Position numbers and translations under genes: made by a program
The notes under the pieces: model-generated
Database searches by the model: none
What the model saw: the letters and a program-made list of their open reading frames with translations, nothing else
Told to the model about the DNA's origin: nothing
Part shown: piece by piece, positions 1 through 6,891 of the stretch
How positions within the stretch are numbered: position 1 is the first letter of the stretch
Layout: the number at the start of each line of letters is the position of its first letter
DNA from: Methanobacteriota archaeon
GTDB taxonomy: Archaea; Thermoplasmatota; Thermoplasmata; RBG-16-68-12
Assembly: GCA_005878415.1 (NCBI GenBank)
Contig: VBMM01000034.1
Span: 1-12,386, forward strand
Direction of reading: 5' to 3'
Length of the DNA: 12,386 bases

Positions 1-1
1 G

Positions 2-799
2 AACTACGGCCCCGACGCGATCGTGAGCGGCGCGCGGCCGCGGTACGTGCGGATGGCGTGGCCCGACTGGGGGATCGACGAGGAGCAGCTGAAGGCCGCC
101 TTCACGGACCGCACGAAGGTCCTGATCCTCAACACCCCGAACAACCCGACGGGGAAGATCTTCACCCGCGACGAGCTGCGCGTCGTGGCGGACCTCTGCG
201 CGGACCACGACGTCGTCGCGGTGACGGACGAGATCTACGAGCACATCGTGTTCGAGGGCGCGAAGCACGTGTCCCTCGCGACCGTCGGCGACATGGCCGA
301 GCGGACGATCACGATCAACGGGCTCTCGAAGACGTACAGTGCGACGGGATGGCGGGTCGGATGGGCGATCGCCCCTCGCACGCTGGCGAGTGCGATGCGC
401 CGGACGCACGACTTCTTGACGGTCGGCGCGCCGCACCCGCTGCAGATCGCGACGGTCGCCGCGCTGAACCTCCCGGAGTCGTACTACCGCGAGCTCGCGC
501 GGGCGTATCAGGAGAAGCGGGACGCCTTCGTCCGCGGCCTCCAGGCGGCGGGCCTCGACTGCCGACCTCCTGCCGGCGCGTACTACGTCATGGCGGACTT
601 CTCCGCGTTCCCGTTCCCCGACGACTGGGCGTTCGCGATGTACCTCGTCGAACGGCTCCGAGTCGCGGTCGTCCCGGGCAGTTCGTTCTACGGGAACCCC
701 AAGGACGGGCAGCGGTTCGTCCGGTTCATGTTCTCGAAGAAGGACGAGACGCTCCGGGAGGCGGTCTCGCGGGTCCAGGGCCTGCGGGACGTGCGGTGA
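2..799 (+). CDS. Class I PLP-dependent aminotransferase, 5' truncated (kynurenine/methionine aminotransferase-like)
   Basis: This is the C-terminal 265 residues of a fold-type I aminotransferase, which would transfer an amino group between an amino acid and a 2-oxo acid in the cytosol. The frame is open to the window edge, so roughly the first third of a usual ~390-residue protein is missing, and the GTG at 23 is probably internal. The visible motifs are NTPNNPTG (about 130-153), DEIYEHI with the cofactor-contacting Asp and Tyr (about 227-247), and LSKTYSATGWRVGW, whose Lys codon at 329-331 should form the Schiff base. The segments PPAGAYYVMADF and VVPGSSFYG, and the RFMFSKKDETL tail with the carboxylate-binding Arg, resemble kynurenine/glutamine and methionine aminotransferases. 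Substrate specificity cannot be read from sequence. The amidohydrolase starts one base after its stop, so the two are probably co-transcribed. Confidence 0.93.
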   Translation, partial: NYGPDAIVSGARPRYVRMAWPDWGIDEEQLKAAFTDRTKVLILNTPNNPTGKIFTRDELRVVADLCADHDVVAVTDEIYEHIVFEGAKHVSLATVGDMAERTITINGLSKTYSATGWRVGWAIAPRTLASAMRRTHDFLTVGAPHPLQIATVAALNLPESYYRELARAYQEKRDAFVRGLQAAGLDCRPPAGAYYVMADFSAFPFPDDWAFAMYLVERLRVAVVPGSSFYGNPKDGQRFVRFMFSKKDETLREAVSRVQGLRDVR

Positions 800-800
800 C

Positions 801-2360
801 ATGCCGGGCGACGCGGACGTCGTCCTGGTAGGCGGGAGGATCTTCACGGCGCGGCCCGAGCGGACCTGGGCGCGCGCCCTCGCCGTCCGGGGGGACTGTT
901 TGGTCGCCGTCGGCACGGACGCCCAGGCGGAACGCTGGTGCGGCCGTCGCACGCGAGTCGTCGATCTCGGCGCTCGCACCGTGGTCCCGGGCTTCGTCGA
1001 CGCGCATGCACACATGGCGGAGTCGGCGGGGGAGCGCGGGTGGACGCGCCTCGATCGGACTCGGGACTTGGCGGACGCCGTCGAGCGCCTCCGTCGGGTC
1101 GCGGCCGCGACGCCGCGCGGTGGCTGGGTCATCGGGATCGATTGGGACGAGTCGAAATGGCCCGAGGGGCGATTCCTCGCGCGCGAGGACCTCGACCGCG
1201 CCTCGACGGACCACCGAGTCGTCGCGCGCCGGGTCGACTGCCATATGGGATCGCTCAATTCGCGCTCGCTCGAGGCCGCGTCCGATCTCGCGGGCACGCG
1301 GGGGTTCGAGGTCGACGCGTCCGGCCGACCGACCGGCGTCTTGAAGGAGGACGCGTTCGCGGAGTTCCATGCGCGGTTCGAGGGCGACGAATCGGCGATC
1401 GAGCGCGGGCTGCCAGCGATGGCGCGGATGGCTCATCGCCTCGGCATTACGTCGATCCACGACGTCGTGGGCGTGGCGCAATGGCGGGCATACCAACGCG
1501 CGCATCTCCGGGGCCGGCTCGGCCTGCGCGTGTACGCGATGCTTCGCCATGAACTCCTGACGCCGCTCATCGACGCGGGCCTCCGGACCGGATTCGGCGA
1601 CGCTTGGTTGCGGCTCGGTGCGATCAAGGTCTTCTCCGATGGGTCCCTCGGCGCGCACACCGCGGCGCTGGGCGATCCGTATGCGGACCTTCCCGGCGAG
1701 AAGGGAATGCTCGTCCGCTCGCCCTCGGACCTGCACGACCTCCTGGAGCGAGCGCATCGCGCCGGACTCCAGACGGCGACACACGCGATCGGCGACGCCG
1801 CGATCCGCCTCGTCGTCGAGAGCCTCGAGGCGATCCAAGACGCGGAACCGCGGGACGACGCGCGCCATCGGATCGAACACTACGAACTCCCCGACGAGGA
1901 CGTCTTGCGACGCACGGAGGCCGCCCGACTGATCGCCTCGTGCCAGCCGAACTTCGTGGGACAATGGAGCGCTCCGGGCGATCTGTACGAGAAGCGCCTG
2001 GGACGCGCACGGGTGGTCCGGAATAATCCCTACCGCCGGATCGTCCGCCGTCGGATTCCGCTGTGCTTCGGGTCCGACGGAATGCCGTACGGTCCGCTGT
2101 ACGGCATCCACTGGGCGGTCAACGCTCCCTTCGCGGACCAGCGGATCTCCCCAGAAGACGCATTCCGGGCGTACACGGTCGGCGGCGCCTACGCGGCCCG
2201 CGGACGGGATGGGGCGGGCTCCCTCCACCCCGGCGCCCTCGCGGACTTCGTCATCCTCGATGGCGACCCGTTCCGACGTCCGGAGACGATCGCCCGGTGC
2301 CGCGTCCGGGAAACGTGGATTGGAGGGGCGCGGGTGTTCACGGCGGCAACCTCCCGATAG
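801..2360 (+). CDS. Amidohydrolase, YtcJ-like (amidohydrolase 3 family)
   Basis: A 519-residue metal-dependent hydrolase of the amidohydrolase superfamily, predicted to cleave an amide or similar C-N bond in the cytosol. It has the expected order: a small beta domain at each end (VVLVGGRIFTA at the start; HPGALADFVILDGDPF near 476-491) around a TIM barrel. Metal-site motifs are VDAHAHM (H69, H71), AIKVFSDGSLGAHTAAL (K276, in the usual position of the YtcJ group), THAIGDAAI (H328), RHRIEHYELPD (H356, H360) and FGSDGMPYGP (D426). Length fits the family, whose few characterised members include N-substituted formamide deformylase; the real substrate is unknown. ATG at 801 follows the aminotransferase TGA by one base, so translation is probably coupled. 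The neighbour suggests a nitrogen-scavenging or amino-acid-derivative pathway, but this is inference. Confidence 0.92.
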   Translation: MPGDADVVLVGGRIFTARPERTWARALAVRGDCLVAVGTDAQAERWCGRRTRVVDLGARTVVPGFVDAHAHMAESAGERGWTRLDRTRDLADAVERLRRVAAATPRGGWVIGIDWDESKWPEGRFLAREDLDRASTDHRVVARRVDCHMGSLNSRSLEAASDLAGTRGFEVDASGRPTGVLKEDAFAEFHARFEGDESAIERGLPAMARMAHRLGITSIHDVVGVAQWRAYQRAHLRGRLGLRVYAMLRHELLTPLIDAGLRTGFGDAWLRLGAIKVFSDGSLGAHTAALGDPYADLPGEKGMLVRSPSDLHDLLERAHRAGLQTATHAIGDAAIRLVVESLEAIQDAEPRDDARHRIEHYELPDEDVLRRTEAARLIASCQPNFVGQWSAPGDLYEKRLGRARVVRNNPYRRIVRRRIPLCFGSDGMPYGPLYGIHWAVNAPFADQRISPEDAFRAYTVGGAYAARGRDGAGSLHPGALADFVILDGDPFRRPETIARCRVRETWIGGARVFTAATSR

Positions 2361-2381
2361 ATGCCGTAAGCGGCGCAACTC

Positions 2382-3269
2382 TCATGCGTTTCGGTGCTGC
2401 ACTTCGGCGCGGAACGCACGGAGAACCGAGCCCCAGATCGTGTCGTCCCGCCGGAGCTTGTTCTCGAAGTTGTTGACCTCCACCCATCCCTCGAACGCGT
2501 CCTTCGTCTTCGCGTCGAGGCGGCCGGACACGGGACCACGGTAGAGCCCCAGCTTCGTGAGCCCGGCCTGCACTTCCCGGACGACGTCCGACGTCAGGCG
2601 CACGACGTCCTTCGGGTCCTCGCGGTTCAGCAACGTCACGTCGTACACGTTGAAGGCCCGGATCAGCTCTTCGATCGGCTGCGGATGCTCGTCCACCCGG
2701 ACGTCGATCCAGCGGTCGTTGAACCCGCCGTACCCGCCATCCTCCCGGACGACGAGCAGCGCCGCGGACTGTTGCCCGCGCCGGTCGCCGCCCGCGCGTT
2801 GCCCGGCGCTGAGCGCCGCAAGCAGACGGACCGGCAAATCGCCCTGCGTGACCTCGAACGTGCGGGACATCGCCTTCACGACCTCTTCGCCCGCGAGCAG
2901 GTTACCCTGGCACGCGTACGACGACCCGACGAGATGGCCCGCCCACGCGATGCACCCCTTCCCGGTGTAGGAGGCGGCACGGCCCCTCGCGTCGACGAGC
3001 CCGACCTGCCGTTGCGCCGCGTCCTTGTCCGCGGCGACGAGCTTCTTGAGGACGTCCTTCGCCGTGAGCCCGCGCTTCATCATCGCGAGCGCCTTCGGCC
3101 CGTACGCCGTGTTCGCGTACGACTGCGTCGCCACCGCGCCGACCCCCGCTCGCGCGAAGGGTACGACCGCGCCGACGGCTACGAACTTCGATTCGACGGC
3201 GACGCCGAGGTCCTTCGTCTTGGGGTCGAACGCGACGATGCTGAAGGTGGACGGATCGAGCCGCGCCAT
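2382..3269 (-). CDS. DUF1028 family protein (Ntn-hydrolase-like) with C-terminal peptidoglycan-binding-like domain
   Basis: A 295-residue protein of the DUF1028 family, whose known structure has an N-terminal-nucleophile hydrolase fold; its reaction is not established. Residues 8-210 show the family pattern: STFSIVAFDP, LGVAVESKFVAVGAVVPFAR, GVGAVATQSYAN, YACQGNLLAGEEVV, GDRRGQQSAALLVVREDGG and DRWIDVRVDEHPQPIEEL. Residues about 222-295 (GLTKLGLYRGPVSGRLDAKT) look like the putative peptidoglycan-binding module often attached to this family. An in-frame TTG at 3281 would add four residues, but I chose ATG at 3269 because a TATA element centred near 3295 lies 26 bases upstream, which fits a leaderless mRNA beginning at this ATG. 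No signal peptide is visible. The conserved Thr is T8 rather than residue 2, so exposing it as a nucleophile would need processing. The gene converges with the amidohydrolase across 21 bases. Confidence 0.9.
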   Translation of the reverse strand: MARLDPSTFSIVAFDPKTKDLGVAVESKFVAVGAVVPFARAGVGAVATQSYANTAYGPKALAMMKRGLTAKDVLKKLVAADKDAAQRQVGLVDARGRAASYTGKGCIAWAGHLVGSSYACQGNLLAGEEVVKAMSRTFEVTQGDLPVRLLAALSAGQRAGGDRRGQQSAALLVVREDGGYGGFNDRWIDVRVDEHPQPIEELIRAFNVYDVTLLNREDPKDVVRLTSDVVREVQAGLTKLGLYRGPVSGRLDAKTKDAFEGWVEVNNFENKLRRDDTIWGSVLRAFRAEVQHRNA

Positions 3270-3290
3270 CGGCGCCGACAACGGAGGGAC

Positions 3291-3298
3291 GCTATATC
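3291..3298 (-). promoter_or_regulatory. TATA box of the DUF1028 gene
   Basis: On the minus strand the sequence reads GATATAGC. Its centre is 26 bases before the ATG at 3269, the normal archaeal TATA-to-start-site distance, so the transcript probably begins at or next to the start codon. It is an A/T island in GC-rich DNA. Confidence 0.6.
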
Positions 3299-3320
3299 CC
3301 GATTTCCTGCCAGCGAGAGC

Positions 3321-3328
3321 ATTATTAT
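3321..3328 (+). promoter_or_regulatory. Possible TATA box of the four-helix membrane protein gene
   Basis: ATTATTAT is the only A/T-rich octamer upstream of the gene at 3374. A start site about 26 bases downstream would fall near 3350 and give a leader of about 24 bases, enough to hold the Shine-Dalgarno site. The match to the archaeal consensus is weaker than for the endA/regulator and pilin promoters. Confidence 0.45.
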
Positions 3329-3363
3329 CCCCCCGCCCAATCGCCTGCCGACCCTCGGGTCGG

Positions 3364-3370
3364 GGGAGGG
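3364..3370 (+). promoter_or_regulatory. Shine-Dalgarno site of the four-helix membrane protein
   Basis: GGGAGGG lies just before the ATG at 3374. Its GGAGG core (3365-3369) ends four bases upstream of the start codon. It supports this start and a leadered mRNA, unlike the leaderless neighbours. Confidence 0.6.
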
Positions 3371-3373
3371 ACG

Positions 3374-3823
3374 ATGAAAGTCGGTCTGGGCATGGTACTG
3401 GGCATTGTGGGTGGGCTTCTCACGCTGATCGGCGCGGTCTTGCCATGGGCGACCGTGTCGGGAGGGACGCTGACGAGCCCGCTCGTGTTCACGGGATATG
3501 GAGTCGGCTTCGGCGGCGTCCTCGTGCTGGTCTTCGGCGTCTTGGGACTCATCTGCGTCGCGATCCCCAAGAAAGTCACGGCAATCCTGGCGCTGATCTG
3601 GGGGATCCTCGCGCTGTTGTTCGCGCTCCTCACGGTGGTCGGACTCGCCGCAATCGCGCAGAGTGCCGGCGGTTCCGGCGTCTCAGTGACGACCGAGTAC
3701 GGGGTCTACGTGAGCCTCGTCTTCTCGCTCGTCCTCATCATCGGCGCCGCCCTCGCCTATCGCGAGGCCCGGAAGGCGGCTCCGTCGATGGCGTCCCCGA
3801 TGTCCCCGCCGCCAATCCAGTGA
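3374..3823 (+). CDS. Small four-helix integral membrane protein, function unknown
   Basis: A 149-residue protein that I do not recognise as a named family. Four hydrophobic helices can be seen at about residues 5-27, 44-64, 68-95 and 109-129. A short loop with LPWATVSGG follows helix 1, resembling the LPW motif of small membrane proteins found in many archaea and actinobacteria. The C-terminal tail is basic (AYREARKA) and then proline-rich (SPMSPPPIQ), and probably faces the cytosol. No catalytic motif is visible. The ATG at 3374 has a strong Shine-Dalgarno site. The gene diverges from the DUF1028 gene, and a 128-base non-coding stretch separates it from the HAD gene downstream. Confidence 0.85.
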   Translation: MKVGLGMVLGIVGGLLTLIGAVLPWATVSGGTLTSPLVFTGYGVGFGGVLVLVFGVLGLICVAIPKKVTAILALIWGILALLFALLTVVGLAAIAQSAGGSGVSVTTEYGVYVSLVFSLVLIIGAALAYREARKAAPSMASPMSPPPIQ

Positions 3824-3921
3824 GGACCGGCGGGACTCCTTCGGCTCGCGGGATCGTCCCGTCGCTCTCCACGCCGCAGCGCAACCCGGTCCATCCGCGC
3901 GCAACCTCGCGGCCACCAAGG

Positions 3922-3927
3922 CTTAAC
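3922..3927 (+). promoter_or_regulatory. Weak TATA-like element before the HAD gene
   Basis: CTTAAC is the A/T-richest hexamer in the 3824-3951 gap. Its centre is about 27 bases before the GTG at 3952, matching the spacing at the other leaderless genes here. The rest of the gap shows no coding signal or notable structure. Confidence 0.35.
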
Positions 3928-3951
3928 CCGGAGATTCCTTGGGGCCGATCC

Positions 3952-4695
3952 GTGGACGTGCTCTTGGATCTCTGGGGCGTCCTCCTCGACTCCGACCGCA
4001 TGATGCCGGCGTACCGCGCCCGCATCGCGATCCTCCTGGCCGCGCGGCACGGCGGCAGCCCGGAAACATGGGCTCGAGCCCACGACCTTGCGAGTGGATG
4101 GTATGCGGCGCACTTGAATCTCCCGGCGACGTGGGAGCGCAGGACGTGGCTCGAGGTCGTCGATTCGGCGGACGCGGAGCATCTCATACGCGTGTTCCGG
4201 GGAGCGGGCGTCGAGCCGCCTCAGGATCCGCTCGCCGCCGCCCGCTCCCTCGAGCGAGAGGCGATGTCCGGGATCGACGCCGCCTTCCCCGACGCCCGTC
4301 CCGCGGTGGCCCGCCTGAAACGGATGGGTCATCGGGTGTTCGTCGCCACGAATGCGACGGAATCCAACGCGCGGGGCTCCTTGGCAGGATCAAACCTCCT
4401 CGGGGCCTTCGATGGCATATTCACGGGGGAGCGGCTCGTGACGGGCAAGGCCACCCCCTCGTACTGGCGGGCCGTCCGGAGGAACCTCGGCGACGCTCCG
4501 ACGCCTCCGACCCTCGTAGACGACCGCCTCGATTATCTGGAGCCGGCGGCGTCGGTAGGGATCGTGGCCCTCCTCCTCGACCGGAACGGCGCACATCGTC
4601 CCGAGGCCATGCCGACGTTCGTCCGGGCGACGCTCCGGAACCTCGCGGGCCTCCCGCACTGGGTCGAGGCCCGCCCCGGGTCGACGCCCGCCTGA
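3952..4695 (+). CDS. HAD superfamily hydrolase
   Basis: A 247-residue haloacid-dehalogenase-type hydrolase with all four core motifs. Motif I is VLLDLWGVLLDS with nucleophile D6; motif II is VFVATNATES (T133); motif III is GKATPSYW (K166); motif IV is LVDDRLDYLEPA (D190, D191, D194), which would bind Mg. A helical cap of the C1 type fits residues about 15-105. The second Asp of the usual DxD in motif I is Trp (W8), as in some HAD groups with DLWG. That residue is the acid/base in phosphatases, so this may not be a typical phosphatase. The frame runs open far upstream, but HAD similarity begins exactly at this GTG, and a weak TATA element 27 bases before it suggests a leaderless start; GTG at 3958 is an alternative. 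It converges on endA. Confidence 0.88.
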   Translation: MDVLLDLWGVLLDSDRMMPAYRARIAILLAARHGGSPETWARAHDLASGWYAAHLNLPATWERRTWLEVVDSADAEHLIRVFRGAGVEPPQDPLAAARSLEREAMSGIDAAFPDARPAVARLKRMGHRVFVATNATESNARGSLAGSNLLGAFDGIFTGERLVTGKATPSYWRAVRRNLGDAPTPPTLVDDRLDYLEPAASVGIVALLLDRNGAHRPEAMPTFVRATLRNLAGLPHWVEARPGSTPA

Positions 4696-4713
4696 GTCGG
4701 AGGAACCCATCTC

Positions 4714-4727
4714 GACGGCGCGCCGTC
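4714..4727. repeat. 14-base perfect palindrome between convergent genes
   Basis: GACGGCGCGCCGTC is self-complementary with no spacer. It lies 18 bases after the HAD stop codon, in the 87-base gap before the end of endA. It could form a small cruciform or be a dimeric-protein site; in DNA this GC-rich, chance is possible. Confidence 0.5.
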
Positions 4728-4738
4728 TCGCCGGACTG

Positions 4739-4756
4739 TACCTCTACTTAGAGGTA
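4739..4756. repeat. 18-base inverted repeat, possible bidirectional terminator or operator
   Basis: TACCTCTA and TAGAGGTA are exact reverse complements separated by only CT. The element is A/T-richer than its surroundings and lies midway between the convergent HAD and endA stop codons. A two-base loop is too tight for RNA, so a hairpin would open to about six paired bases with a larger loop. No U-run follows, so termination is a guess from position. Confidence 0.5.
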
Positions 4757-4782
4757 TGATCGCTCTCACCCTGGGGCCCTCC

Positions 4783-5835
4783 TCACGGCCGGACGCGCTC
4801 GAGCTTCACGTACCGCACGTCCTCGCCGACCTCGCCGAAGAGGATCTGCTTCTTCACGCCATGGGCGAGCCGAACGGCGCGGCTGATCTCCGGCCAGGCG
4901 CCCCGGTGCCCCCTCGGGACGACGTGGACGAGGTACTTCGCGTGGTGCGTCTCCGGGTCGCCCTCGTACGCGCGGAAGTGGGATCCGTACTTGAAGCCCG
5001 TCTTCGAAATCACCCCGCGAGCGATGAGGTCCTCGTAGGCCCGGAGGCGCAACTCGAAATCCGGCTGCACCGCCTCCGCCTCCTTGATGAGGCGCGCGAG
5101 GCGGATCGGCCGATCCGTCTCGCCGTTCCTCACCTCGACGAAACCTTCCTTCGCTAGGTACGCGGTCTCAAGCAGACTGAGCTGCAGTCGCCGTCCGATC
5201 ATCTTCCCGAAGAACCCCGCGGCGTGCAGCGCCTGCGCCTCGTGCTCGTCGATGACGACCGCGCGGTCTCCGAGGAAATGCACGACGATCCGTCCCTTCG
5301 GCCGCTCGCTCGGCCGGTGCCCCCGCGGATGCGCCTCCCGCACGCTGTAGTACGTCAGGTCGCTCTCCTCGTCGACGAGGCCGAGCAGGAGCGTCTTCCG
5401 GACGCCCGCCGCCTCCTCCGCGCGTTCGAGGAGCTCCGCGAGATCGAACACCGCCCGTTCGCTCAGGGCTCGCACCCAGAAGCGGCTCGGCGTCTTGCGG
5501 GGAGCGCCGCCGCGCGGATACACCTGGAAGTCGACCGCCCCGCCGCGCGCCTCGACCACGTACCCTCGCTGCCGCAGGTCGCGGTAGACGAGGTACCGGA
5601 TCTCGAACGATTCGATCGCCGTACTCGCGGCGCGGAACAGTTCCCGGGCGCTCACCGCGCGGCCTTTCCTGCGGACGGCGAGACGGTCCGCCTCGACGAG
5701 GTAGATCGCCTCGAGGAGATCGAGCTCAAGGCCTCCGCCGGGTCGCGGACGTCCGAAGAACCCACGATTGTGGAGCGTGCTGCCTTCGGCCGGATCCTCG
5801 ACTACGACTCGGTCCGCGATCAGTTCCCCCGCCAT
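4783..5835 (-). CDS. endA: tRNA-splicing endonuclease EndA, fused two-repeat (alpha2-type) form
   Basis: A 350-residue tRNA intron endonuclease, which excises introns from pre-tRNA at bulge-helix-bulge sites. Two EndA repeats are fused, as in the euryarchaeal alpha2 enzymes. In the C-terminal repeat, residues 279-305 (KTGFKYGSHFRAYEG, HHAKYLVHVV) and AHGVKKQIL give the Tyr/His/Lys triad: Y290, H298 and K328 or K329. The N-terminal repeat keeps a Tyr in VDFQVY (Y106) and basic residues in GVRKTLLLG, but the His position reads SRFWV, so it is probably structural, as known for this class. The two repeats also share the LSLLETAYL / LDLLEAIYL segment. I chose ATG at 5835 because similarity begins there and a TATA box centred 28 bases upstream implies a leaderless mRNA. 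The frame stays open for over a kilobase further 5', but that part is antisense to the regulator. Confidence 0.94.
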   Translation of the reverse strand: MAGELIADRVVVEDPAEGSTLHNRGFFGRPRPGGGLELDLLEAIYLVEADRLAVRRKGRAVSARELFRAASTAIESFEIRYLVYRDLRQRGYVVEARGGAVDFQVYPRGGAPRKTPSRFWVRALSERAVFDLAELLERAEEAAGVRKTLLLGLVDEESDLTYYSVREAHPRGHRPSERPKGRIVVHFLGDRAVVIDEHEAQALHAAGFFGKMIGRRLQLSLLETAYLAKEGFVEVRNGETDRPIRLARLIKEAEAVQPDFELRLRAYEDLIARGVISKTGFKYGSHFRAYEGDPETHHAKYLVHVVPRGHRGAWPEISRAVRLAHGVKKQILFGEVGEDVRYVKLERVRP

Positions 5836-5859
5836 CCGAGACCGGCGAACGGCCGGCGC

Positions 5860-5867
5860 GCGATAAA
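5860..5867 (-). promoter_or_regulatory. TATA box of endA
   Basis: On the minus strand the sequence is TTTATCGC within CCCTTTATCG. Its centre is 28 bases before the endA ATG at 5835, consistent with a leaderless transcript. Confidence 0.6.
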
Positions 5868-5920
5868 GGGTTCGGAGCGGGTGGCGACCCGAGGCGCGTC
5901 GGGAGCGCCGTTCCGCGGCG

Positions 5921-5928
5921 TTTATATA
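5921..5928 (+). promoter_or_regulatory. TATA box of the HTH regulator gene
   Basis: TTTATATA is a full match to the archaeal consensus. Its centre is 28 bases before the ATG at 5953 but only 16 before the ATG at 5941. A start site at the normal distance would fall near 5951, so the 5953 codon is favoured. Confidence 0.8.
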
Positions 5929-5952
5929 GAAGCATACACGATGAAAGGGGCG

Positions 5953-6891
5953 ATGAAACGGGATCGGCTCCTGGAGGAAACGCGAGAGGCGCTCGCGAAG
6001 ACGGGCTTCTTCCTCTCCCGCCCGCACGGCGAGCGCGGGCTCTCGTTCGACCTGGTGGCCCGTCGTGACGACACCCTCCTGATCGTGAAGGTGCTCCAGA
6101 ACGTCGACGCGCTCGCCCGGGAAACGGCGCACGAGCTGAAGGTGATCGCCCGCACGCTCGAGGGGTCGCCGCTCGTCGTCGGAGAGCGGACGGGGACCGG
6201 TGCGCTGGAGGACGGCGTCATCTACAACCGCTTCGGCGTCCCGATCCTCTCGCGGCCCACGCTCCTGGAGTTCCTGGAGGAGGGCGTGCCGCCGTTCCTC
6301 TATTCCGCGCCGGGCGGCCTCTACGTGCGACTCGACTCGAGCGCGCTCCGACGGCTGCGGGAGGACCGCCAGGTCTCCCTCGGGACGCTCGCGGACATCG
6401 CGGGCGTCTCGCGCCGCACGATCCAGATGTACCTCGAGGGGATGTCCGCGACGATGGACGTCGCGTTGCGCCTGGAGGAATTCCTCAACGAGCCGCTCGT
6501 GCTCCCGGTCGACCCGTTCCGGTTCCTCGACGAGCCGACGGCGGGCACCCCGTCGCCCCACCTCGAGGGCTTCGAGCGGGAGCTGTTCCAGCGGCTCGAA
6601 CGACTCGGCTTCGCGGTCCTGCCGACGGTCAAGAGCCCGTTCGATGCGCTGTCGAGCCGCGAGGAGACGACCCTGCTGACGGGCGTCGCGGACGCGGATC
6701 GCGAACTCGACCGGAAGGCGGAGGTCGTGTCGAACATCAGCCGCGTGGTCGAGAAGGACTCCGTGATGTTCGTCGTGCGCCGGTCCGTCCGCATGAGCAT
6801 CCGCGGCGTGCCCCTGATCGCCCGCGAGGAGCTCCGCCGGATGCGCGACTCCGACGACGTCGAGGACATGATCTCCGAGAGGAAAGGCTGA
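5953..6891 (+). CDS. Archaeal XRE-type HTH transcriptional regulator
   Basis: A 312-residue protein of a family conserved in archaea and annotated as a putative HTH-type transcriptional regulator; its targets are not known to me. The DNA-binding part is a Cro/CI-type HTH at about 131-185 (LREDRQVSLGTLADIAGVSR, then TIQMYLEG). Before it, residues 5-120 form a domain with LSFDLVARRD and LLIVKVLQNVDAL, a D...xVK pattern reminiscent of restriction-endonuclease-like folds. After the HTH, residues 205-298 look like a diverged second copy (RLGFAVL, SPFDAL, LLTGVADAD, IRGVPLIAREEL). I chose M at 5953 over the in-frame ATG at 5941 because of TATA spacing; the difference is four residues. The stop overlaps the start of the TraB-like gene by one base, so the two are probably one operon. 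It diverges from endA over a shared promoter region. Confidence 0.88.
   Translation: MKRDRLLEETREALAKTGFFLSRPHGERGLSFDLVARRDDTLLIVKVLQNVDALARETAHELKVIARTLEGSPLVVGERTGTGALEDGVIYNRFGVPILSRPTLLEFLEEGVPPFLYSAPGGLYVRLDSSALRRLREDRQVSLGTLADIAGVSRRTIQMYLEGMSATMDVALRLEEFLNEPLVLPVDPFRFLDEPTAGTPSPHLEGFERELFQRLERLGFAVLPTVKSPFDALSSREETTLLTGVADADRELDRKAEVVSNISRVVEKDSVMFVVRRSVRMSIRGVPLIAREELRRMRDSDDVEDMISERKG

Noticed and set aside
726..2378. 550-residue open frame on the minus strand opposite the amidohydrolase
   Set aside because: Arg/Pro/Ala-rich translation with no family motif. The plus strand has a clear metal-site amidohydrolase, and high GC creates long open antisense frames.
3025..3951. N-terminal 309 codons of the long open frame that ends in the HAD hydrolase
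   Set aside because: This part is antisense to DUF1028 and out of frame with the membrane protein. HAD similarity begins only at 3952.
5224..5952. N-terminal part of the open frame that ends in the HTH regulator
   Set aside because: It is antisense to endA, it runs through the consensus TATA box at 5921, and its translation is low in complexity.
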